DNA from: Bacteroidota bacterium | GTDB lineage: Bacteria > Bacteroidota > Bacteroidia > UKL13-3 | DNA length: 35,866 nucleotides | Direction: 5' to 3' | Assembly: GCA_947449515.1 (NCBI GenBank) | Contig: CANFSD010000003.1 | Location: 1-35,866, forward strand | Position numbers and translations under genes: made by a program | In this document: positions 30,214 through 35,866 of the stretch, piece after piece | Layout of the letters: the number at the start of each line of letters is the position of its first letter | How positions within the stretch are numbered: position 1 is the stretch's first letter | The notes under the pieces: model-generated | Databases searched by the model: none | What the model was told of the DNA's origin: nothing | The model's input: the letters and a program-made list of their open reading frames with translations, nothing else

Positions 30214-30435
30214 AAGAATTTGCGAATATTTTTTTGAATATCAATAATTTAAAGTGTTTCCTTTGTAGTGGAAATAGCAAAATTTACAAAAACTCGCTTC
30301 TATTATATTTTGTGCGTTTCTACACCTATTTTATTGAGACTTTTTTCCTGAAAAGCACTGATTATTAGTAAATAATAATCAGATAAATTGGATTTTATAA
30401 TATTATTTTAATATCTTGTATAAAATTTTTATTGT
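30214..30435. other. AT-rich intergenic stretch with an inverted repeat before the stress protein
   Basis: No gene is seen. CTGATTATTA (30358-30367) and TAATAATCAG (30373-30382) form a perfect 10-base inverted repeat with a 5-base spacer, about 55 bases before the next start. It has the spacing of a dimeric-regulator site. I find no clear TAnnTTTG promoter and no terminator for the ridA operon here. Confidence 0.45.
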
Positions 30436-31200
30436 ATGCTTATTTCAATTTCAAATTTTTGCCTAGCAGCTGGTGAGCCAAAAACTTGTGCAGCTTCCCT
30501 CCATATTGCTGAAAAATTGCAAATTTTTTATAGGTCTAGGGCGACCATTTTTGGTTTAGGAAACAATAAAATTGGTTTTCCTGTTTCCTTTGATTTTGAG
30601 CCTATCTCCAGTAAAGGAGATTTAGCCAAACATTTTAAGGCATCCAAAAATGAGTTAATGATTGTCCCTTTGCAAGATGAGGGCAGTCAAAACGGCTTTC
30701 TTACTGCCGGGGATGCAAATAAGTTAATTGACCAAATTGCTAGAATGGTTTTAACAATTCCCAGCAATAAAAGCGAGTTTACCATTAATAAAATTGTAGT
30801 TCCATTAGACTCCTCCTTTGAAACTCGGCAAAAAGTACCTTATGCAATTGCCATGGCCCGTGCTTTTAACGCAAAAATTTGTTTACTAGGTGTTTCAAAT
30901 GGAAAGAGCAAAGATGCTGAGGTGGCAGTAAAAAATTACCTTGGTCAGGTTTCAAGACATTTAGAGGATAAGGGCTTTAGCCACCAAATGGATATTAGGA
31001 TTGGCGCAAATCCAACAGATCAAATAATTGCTTATGCTACCGAAATAGGTGCTGGCATGATTGTAATTATGACTGAACAAGAAACAAATTTCACTTCCTT
31101 GTTTTCTGGTAAATACTCGCAGCAAATGGTTAAAAAGAGTCCTGTGCCAGTATTGTCTATTCATCCTAAAGACCTTATTGTGAGCGATGCTCGCTTATAA
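30436..31200 (+). CDS. Universal stress protein (UspA family), two-domain
   Basis: This is a 254-residue cytoplasmic protein of the tandem UspA type. The C-terminal Usp domain is good: INKIVVPLDSS (about 117-127), a helix of the KVPYAIAMARAFNAKI kind, and the IGAGMIVIMTEQETNFTSLFSG then VKKSPVPVLSIHP ending. The N-terminal half is a short, diverged Usp-like region with no clear ATP loop. Stress proteins of this form occur widely in Bacteroidota. It is a single gene with an inverted repeat upstream. What it responds to is unknown. Confidence 0.8.
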   Translation: MLISISNFCLAAGEPKTCAASLHIAEKLQIFYRSRATIFGLGNNKIGFPVSFDFEPISSKGDLAKHFKASKNELMIVPLQDEGSQNGFLTAGDANKLIDQIARMVLTIPSNKSEFTINKIVVPLDSSFETRQKVPYAIAMARAFNAKICLLGVSNGKSKDAEVAVKNYLGQVSRHLEDKGFSHQMDIRIGANPTDQIIAYATEIGAGMIVIMTEQETNFTSLFSGKYSQQMVKKSPVPVLSIHPKDLIVSDARL

Positions 31201-31352
31201 GTATTAAGTAATAATCACGCATTTTTTTCGTTGATTTTCTTATTCTAATTGAATTAGTTATTTTTACCAATGTTTTTGGAAAAACTTTGTTAATCACATT
31301 TGTGTTATAAGGTTTATTCTAATTGTGAACTTCGGTAATTTATTACCCCTTT

Positions 31353-33290
31353 ATGCAAAAAATGAAAATCCACGCTGGTCCAAATCTAGATAAAATCAAA
31401 TACCCTGCAGATTTGCGAAAATTTGAGGAAGATGATTTGGTTAAAATATCCGAAGAACTCCGTCAGTATATTATTGATACCGTTTCTGTTTATGGTGGTC
31501 ATTTTGGTGCAAGTCTTGGTGTAGTTGAATTAACAGTTGCCTTACATTATGCTTTTAATACTCCAGTTGACCAACTCATATTTGATGTAGGGCACCAAGC
31601 CTATGGCCATAAAATTTTAACAGGTAGAAGAGATGTATTCCATACCAATAGACTTTATAAGGGCCTCTCAGGTTTTCCTAAAAGAAGTGAAAGTGAATAT
31701 GATGCTTTTGGTGTTGGGCACTCTTCAACTTCAATTTCTGCAGCCTTGGGAATGGCAGTTGCTTCCAAGCTTAAAGGTGAAAACGATAAACAGCATATTG
31801 CCGTAATTGGCGATGGAGCTTTAACTGGCGGAATGGCTTTTGAAGGCTTAAATCATGCAGGTGTGGCCAATGCTAATATCATTGTAGTATTAAATGATAA
31901 TTGTATGAGTATCGACCCAAATGTGGGTGCATTAAAAGAATACTTAACAGATATAACAACTTCTCCTACCTACAATAAGTTTAAGGATGATATTTGGAAA
32001 ACTTTAGATCGCTTAAGTAAAGTTGGGCAAGTTTCACAAGATATTTTATCAAAGGTTCATGATACCTTAAAGGGTGGTTTGTTGCGTCACAGTAACCTTT
32101 TTGAAGCTTTAGGCTTCCGTTATTTTGGACCAGTAGATGGCCATGATGTGAATCATTTGGTCAAGATTTTCCAGGATTTACAAAAAATCCCAGGTCCTAA
32201 ATTATTGCATTGTGTTACGGTGAAAGGTAAGGGTTTTGCTCCAGCAGAAAAGGACCAAACAAAATGGCACGCGCCTGGTTTGTTCGATAAAGTTAGTGGA
32301 GAAATTATTAAGGTTCCGGTAAACAGTCCTCAACCTCCAAAATACCAAGATGTTTTTGGTAATACACTTGTAGAATTAGCCGAATTGAATCCAAAGATTG
32401 TAGGTGTTACACCTGCTATGCCTTCAGGAAGTAGCATGAATATTATGATGAAGGCCATGCCAGACAGGGCTTTTGATGTTGGAATAGCAGAGCAACATGC
32501 AGTAACTTTTAGTGCAGGGATGGCTACGCAAGGATTAATTCCTTTCTGCAATATTTATTCTACTTTTATGCAACGAGCCTATGATCAAGTAGTACACGAT
32601 GTAGCCTTGCAAAAATTACACGTGGTATTTTGTATGGATAGGGCTGGTTTAGCTGGTGCCGATGGGCCAACACACCATGGTGGAATTGATATTCCATTTA
32701 TGCGTTGCATACCTAATATGGTAGTTTCTGCTCCAATGAATGAAGAGGAGTTACGCAATTTAATGTTTACAGCTACCCTTGATAAAAATGCGGGTCCATT
32801 TTCAATAAGGTATCCCAGGGGAAATGGTGTTTTAATTGATTGGAAACGTCCGTTTGCAGAAATTCAAATTGGTAAGGGAAGAAAATTACGTGATGGAAAT
32901 GATATTGCCATTTTGAGTTTTGGTACAGCCGGTATTATGGCACAAACTGCCCTCAATCTTTTAGATAAGGAAGGTGTTTCTGGTGCGCATTATGATATGC
33001 GTTTTGCGAAACCCCTCGATGAAGAAATGCTGCATGAGGTTTTTGGTAAATTTAAACACATTATTACAGTTGAGGATGGAACCATAGTGGGTGGTTTTGG
33101 TTCAGCCGTATTAGAATTTATGGCTGAGCACCATTACCAAGCAGATTTAACGCGTATGGGTATGCCAGATGCTACCGTAGAGCATGGTGAGCAACCTGAA
33201 CTTTATGCAGAATGTGGTTATGATGCTAAAGGAATTCAAATGAAAGTGAAATCTGTTTTAGGCATTAGAAATGCCGTAGTACAGGCATAA
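31353..33290 (+). CDS. dxs: 1-deoxy-D-xylulose-5-phosphate synthase
   Basis: Dxs condenses pyruvate with glyceraldehyde 3-phosphate using thiamine diphosphate, the first step of the MEP isoprenoid pathway. The 645 residues are normal. GHFGASLGVVELTVALHYAF and FDVGHQAYGHKILTGR open the first domain; the TPP motif GDGALTGGMAFEGLNHAG starts at residue 153 and ends at NDN; the transketolase middle domain has DRAGLAGADGPTHHG; the last domain ends with the usual ITVEDG region. It feeds the crt and idi genes 12 kb upstream, though it is not in their operon. A small hairpin at 33293-33313 follows. The upstream 152 bases hold no clear promoter. Confidence 0.97.
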   Translation: MQKMKIHAGPNLDKIKYPADLRKFEEDDLVKISEELRQYIIDTVSVYGGHFGASLGVVELTVALHYAFNTPVDQLIFDVGHQAYGHKILTGRRDVFHTNRLYKGLSGFPKRSESEYDAFGVGHSSTSISAALGMAVASKLKGENDKQHIAVIGDGALTGGMAFEGLNHAGVANANIIVVLNDNCMSIDPNVGALKEYLTDITTSPTYNKFKDDIWKTLDRLSKVGQVSQDILSKVHDTLKGGLLRHSNLFEALGFRYFGPVDGHDVNHLVKIFQDLQKIPGPKLLHCVTVKGKGFAPAEKDQTKWHAPGLFDKVSGEIIKVPVNSPQPPKYQDVFGNTLVELAELNPKIVGVTPAMPSGSSMNIMMKAMPDRAFDVGIAEQHAVTFSAGMATQGLIPFCNIYSTFMQRAYDQVVHDVALQKLHVVFCMDRAGLAGADGPTHHGGIDIPFMRCIPNMVVSAPMNEEELRNLMFTATLDKNAGPFSIRYPRGNGVLIDWKRPFAEIQIGKGRKLRDGNDIAILSFGTAGIMAQTALNLLDKEGVSGAHYDMRFAKPLDEEMLHEVFGKFKHIITVEDGTIVGGFGSAVLEFMAEHHYQADLTRMGMPDATVEHGEQPELYAECGYDAKGIQMKVKSVLGIRNAVVQA

Positions 33291-33292
33291 AA

Positions 33293-33313
33293 AAAGCCAG
33301 ATAAACTGGCTTT
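33293..33313. terminator. Terminator between dxs and pyrH
   Basis: AAAGCCAG (33293-33300) pairs with CTGGCTTT (33306-33313) around a 5-base loop. It lies between the convergent dxs and pyrH, with A and T runs on the outer sides, and may serve both. Confidence 0.7.
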
Positions 33314-33319
33314 AATTTG

Positions 33320-34027
33320 TTAGCATACTGTTGTTCCTACGTCTTCACCTTGGCATACACGTAAGAAATTCCCAGCTTTGTTCATATCAAATACCACTAT
33401 TGGCATTTTGTTCTCTTGGCATAAAGTAATGGCCGTCATGTCCATTACATTTAAACCACGTTCATAAACTTCTTCAAAACTTATTTGGTCGAAGCGCGTT
33501 GCGCTAGGATCTTTTTCTGGATCGGCAGAATAAATACCATCCACTCTTGTTCCTTTTAATACCAAATTAGCATCAATTTCAACCGAACGCAAAGCCGCCG
33601 CTGAATCTGTTGTAAAATATGGGTTTCCAGTACCAGCACCAAAAATAACCACCCTTCCTTTTTCTAAATGTCTAATTGCTCTTCTGCGAATAAAAGGCTC
33701 GGCAATTTGCTCCATGTGGATGGCAGTTAAAAGGCGCGTTTTAATACCAATTTTTTCTAGGGCTCCTTGCAATGCCATTGAATTAATAACAGTTGCAAGC
33801 ATTCCCATATAATCACCTTGGGCGCGCTCTACCAAACCGCCAGCAACACCTTGTACGCCTCTGAAAATATTTCCACCACCGATAACAATTGCAACTTCCA
33901 CTCCAGCATCTACTACATTTTTTACATCAGAGGCATATTGGATCAAAATTTTCGGGTCGATCCCATATTGCATTTCGCCCATTAGTGATTCGCCACTAAG
34001 TTTTAAGAGTACGCGTTTGTATTTCAT
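33320..34027 (-). CDS. pyrH: UMP kinase PyrH
   Basis: PyrH phosphorylates UMP to UDP in the cytoplasm; the bacterial hexameric enzyme belongs to the amino-acid kinase family. The 235 residues match. The N-terminal [13 protein letters not shown] segment, the GGGNIFRG loop (about 51-58), and [20 protein letters not shown] (about 129-149) are diagnostic. It begins with ATG about 170 bases downstream of tsf in the same direction, after the tsf terminator. frr, often next in other bacteria, is not downstream; dxs is convergent there. Confidence 0.97.
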   Translation of the reverse strand: MKYKRVLLKLSGESLMGEMQYGIDPKILIQYASDVKNVVDAGVEVAIVIGGGNIFRGVQGVAGGLVERAQGDYMGMLATVINSMALQGALEKIGIKTRLLTAIHMEQIAEPFIRRRAIRHLEKGRVVIFGAGTGNPYFTTDSAAALRSVEIDANLVLKGTRVDGIYSADPEKDPSATRFDQISFEEVYERGLNVMDMTAITLCQENKMPIVVFDMNKAGNFLRVCQGEDVGTTVC

Positions 34028-34164
34028 AGAAGGTTTGTTTTGGAAACTTGAAGGGATTAATTGTACTGCAATATTAATAAAATACTAGAATTGAAAGTGA
34101 TTCTATATTCCGATTTGTCTTAACAGGCACATTATTCTGGCAAACTTGCTGATTATAGGGCAAA

Positions 34165-34194
34165 AAAAATCCCCTTCGAGTGAAGAGGATTTTT
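34165..34194 (-). terminator. Terminator after tsf
   Basis: AAAAATCC(C)CTTC (34165-34177) pairs with GAAG(A)GGATTTTT (34182-34194), with one mismatched pair, around a GAGT loop. Read on the minus strand, it follows the tsf stop at 34202 by a few bases and ends in a T run. Confidence 0.85.
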
Positions 34195-34201
34195 AAATGA
34201 A

Positions 34202-35038
34202 TTATAAAGAAATTCGTTTGAAGCTATTTACTGTTAGGCCTTTTTCAACGCCTTCAAGCATTTGAGCAATTGACTTGCTGCTATCTTTAACAAATTCTTG
34301 GTTCAATAAAGTAGAATCTTTGTAGAATTTACCCAATTTACCTTGTGCAATTTTTTCTAACATAGCTTCTGGTTTTCCTTCAGCTCTAGCTTGGTCCATA
34401 CCAATTGCGATTTCACGTTCAACGATTGTTGGATCAACGCCATCTTTATCTACTGCAACTGGGTTAAGAGCTGCAATTTGCATTGCTACGTCTTTACCTG
34501 CAATAAAATTAGCTTCGGTAGGTGCAAGGTTTAAAGAAACCAAAACACTTAATTTATTTCCAGCATGGATATAAGGAACTATATTTTCGCCTGTTACGAT
34601 TTCGTATTTAACTACGTCGATTTTTTCTCCGATTTTACCCACTTGTTCAGTGATTTTATCTGCAACAGTTAAACCGTCCATTGGAAGTGCTTTTAAAGCA
34701 TCAGCAGAAGCAGCTTTGTTTGCAAGAGCGATATCAGCTAATTTGTGAACGAAAGCTACGAAATCTTCGTTTTTAGCAACGAAATCGGTTTCACAACTTA
34801 ACTGAACGATTACACCTAATTTAGAATCGGCAGTAACTTTAGCAATAATTGCACCTTCTTTTGCATCACGGTCTGCGCGGTTAGCGCTAATTTTTGCACC
34901 TTTTTTACGCAAGAAATCTACAGCTGAATCAAAATCACCATTGGTTTCTTGTAAAGCTTTTTTGCAGTCCATCATTCCTGCGCCGGTCATTTGGCGAAGT
35001 TTATTTACGTCTGCAGCACTAATTGTATTTGTACTCAT
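34202..35038 (-). CDS. tsf: Elongation factor Ts
   Basis: EF-Ts is the nucleotide-exchange factor for EF-Tu in translation. The 278 residues are the usual length. The N-terminal UBA-like domain reads LRQMTGAGMMDCKKAL (about 14-29), and the core carries VQLSCETDFVAKNEDF (about 77-92) with a C-terminal coiled-coil region. It follows rpsB by 78 bases. A strong hairpin in that gap suggests that part of the transcription stops before tsf, letting the two proteins be made in different amounts. Confidence 0.97.
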   Translation of the reverse strand: MSTNTISAADVNKLRQMTGAGMMDCKKALQETNGDFDSAVDFLRKKGAKISANRADRDAKEGAIIAKVTADSKLGVIVQLSCETDFVAKNEDFVAFVHKLADIALANKAASADALKALPMDGLTVADKITEQVGKIGEKIDVVKYEIVTGENIVPYIHAGNKLSVLVSLNLAPTEANFIAGKDVAMQIAALNPVAVDKDGVDPTIVEREIAIGMDQARAEGKPEAMLEKIAQGKLGKFYKDSTLLNQEFVKDSSKSIAQMLEGVEKGLTVNSFKRISL

Positions 35039-35071
35039 GAGTTCTGTTTTTTAAATGGATTATTTTTTTGG

Positions 35072-35113
35072 TAAAAAAAAGCCTCCGTTCTCCAGTTGGG
35101 AACGGAGGCTTTT
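35072..35113 (-). terminator. Hairpin between rpsB and tsf (partial terminator or attenuator)
   Basis: AAAAGCCTCCGTTC (35077-35090) pairs perfectly with GAACGGAGGCTTTT (35100-35113), 14 pairs with a 9-base loop. On the minus strand it lies just past the rpsB stop and ends in a run of eight T. Intergenic attenuation in rpsB-tsf is known in other bacteria. Confidence 0.85.
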
Positions 35114-35116
35114 AAT

Positions 35117-35860
35117 TTATGCTTCCTCTTTCTCAGCAACTGCTTCTTTGTCGGCGGTTTCTTCTTTTTCGCGTTTGCGTTCAGATAAACCTTCAACGAT
35201 AGCGTCTGTGATGTAGCGGGTAATCAAAGCGATTGATTTTGCTGCATCATCATTTGCAGGGATTGGGAAATCTACTAATGTAGGATCTGAGTTTGTATCT
35301 ACGATACCAAAGGTAGGGATATTCAATTTAGTAGCTTCAGCTACTGCAATGTGTTCCCTTTTGATATCAACGATTAACAAGGCAGCAGGTAAACGGTTCA
35401 AATCAGAGATACCACCTAATACTTTGTTCAACTTGATTTTTTCGCGATCGATCATCAAACGCTCTTTCTTGTTGATATTAGTGTAAGTACCATCTTGAGC
35501 CAGTTTCTCAAGCGTTTGCATTTTTTTGATGCTCTTTCTAACGGTACCGAAATTGGTAAGCATTCCACCTAACCAACGGTCGCATACGTAAGGCATGTTA
35601 ACGCGTTTCGCTTCAGTTTCCATAATTTCTTTTGCTTGCTTTTTAGTAGCAACATAAAGAACTTTACGTCCTGATTTTACGATGTTTTTAATGGCTTGAG
35701 CGGCCTCATCCAGCTTAACAGCTGTTTTGTGTAAATCGATGAGGTGGATTCCGTTTTTCTCCATAAAAATATATGGTGCCATTTTCGGATTCCATTTACG
35801 GGTTAAGTGACCAAAGTGCACTCCCGCTTCCAGCAACTCTTCGTGCGTGATTTTTGACAT
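35117..35860 (-). CDS. rpsB: 30S ribosomal protein S2
   Basis: S2 binds the small ribosomal subunit at the head-platform junction. The 247 residues include AGVHFGHLTRKWNPKMAPYIF (about 12-32), the LYVATKKQAKEIM helix, DRWLGGMLTNF, and GIVDTNSDP near 185. The C-terminal tail is a long run of charged residues rich in Glu and Lys (EKEETADKEAVAEKEEA). It starts at ATG six bases from the window edge; its upstream region is outside. It is the first visible gene of the rpsB-tsf transcript. Confidence 0.97.
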   Translation of the reverse strand: MSKITHEELLEAGVHFGHLTRKWNPKMAPYIFMEKNGIHLIDLHKTAVKLDEAAQAIKNIVKSGRKVLYVATKKQAKEIMETEAKRVNMPYVCDRWLGGMLTNFGTVRKSIKKMQTLEKLAQDGTYTNINKKERLMIDREKIKLNKVLGGISDLNRLPAALLIVDIKREHIAVAEATKLNIPTFGIVDTNSDPTLVDFPIPANDDAAKSIALITRYITDAIVEGLSERKREKEETADKEAVAEKEEA

Positions 35861-35866
35861 ATAAAA

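Overview
The window looks like an ordinary chromosomal stretch of a member of the Bacteroidota. The evidence is consistent: the DNA is AT-rich; starts are preceded by A-rich tracts rather than Shine-Dalgarno sequences; several promoters fit the phylum-specific pattern TTG, 17-23 bases, TAnnTTTG; and the gene content is typical (TonB-dependent receptor with a carboxypeptidase-regulatory N-terminal domain, PpiD-like foldase, M28 lipoprotein, CrtI/CrtB carotenoid genes, FtsX-type permease next to rbfA). Genus cannot be read from it. I see no tRNA, rRNA, CRISPR array, insertion sequence, phage gene or integrase.

Layout. 1-3.3 kb: an A-type Fe-S carrier diverges from a 3-hydroxyacyl-CoA dehydrogenase, which is followed by a GNAT acetyltransferase, a lipoprotein resembling a Rieske domain without its histidines, a small membrane protein and a convergent glucosaminidase. 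3.5-6.4 kb: a minus-strand operon tetR-paaA-paaB-paaC for the aerobic phenylacetyl-CoA epoxidase, with a promoter and a PaaR-like operator before tetR and a strong terminator after paaC; paaD and paaE are absent here. 6.4-12.1 kb: an RsmI-like methyltransferase, a PpiD-like foldase coupled to an alpha/beta hydrolase, and a convergent GT2 glycosyltransferase fused to a degenerate sugar-phosphate transferase. 12.1-19.3 kb: an outer-membrane protein, a TonB-dependent receptor, then crtI, crtB, an unknown exported protein and idi. 19.3-21.8 kb: rbfA, a methyltransferase and an FtsX-like permease. 21.8-26.1 kb: an M28/glutaminyl-cyclase lipoprotein, an M1 aminopeptidase and a small outer-membrane protein. 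26.1-31.2 kb: metK behind a long structured leader, a catalytically degenerate hydroxyacyl-CoA dehydrogenase-like protein, the operon ridA / PAP2-like membrane protein / paaG-like, and a universal stress protein. 31.3 kb to the end: dxs, then convergent pyrH, tsf and rpsB.

How the genes work together. dxs, idi, crtB and crtI supply the MEP-to-phytoene-desaturation part of carotenoid synthesis, although dxs lies 12 kb from the others. paaABC, the PaaG-like isomerase and the PaaH-like dehydrogenase are parts of phenylacetate catabolism spread over three loci. rpsB, tsf, pyrH and rbfA are translation and growth genes.

The most interesting signals are small. They are a recurring palindrome with core GGTTCGAACC (three perfect copies plus degenerate relatives), a textbook terminator hairpin lying inside the 5' coding region of the alpha/beta hydrolase, and a leader of about 165 bases before metK with a GC-rich core and competing pairings that I cannot assign to a known riboswitch class. 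Several proteins keep a family fold but have lost catalytic or ligand residues. I found no convincing multi-gene novel system.
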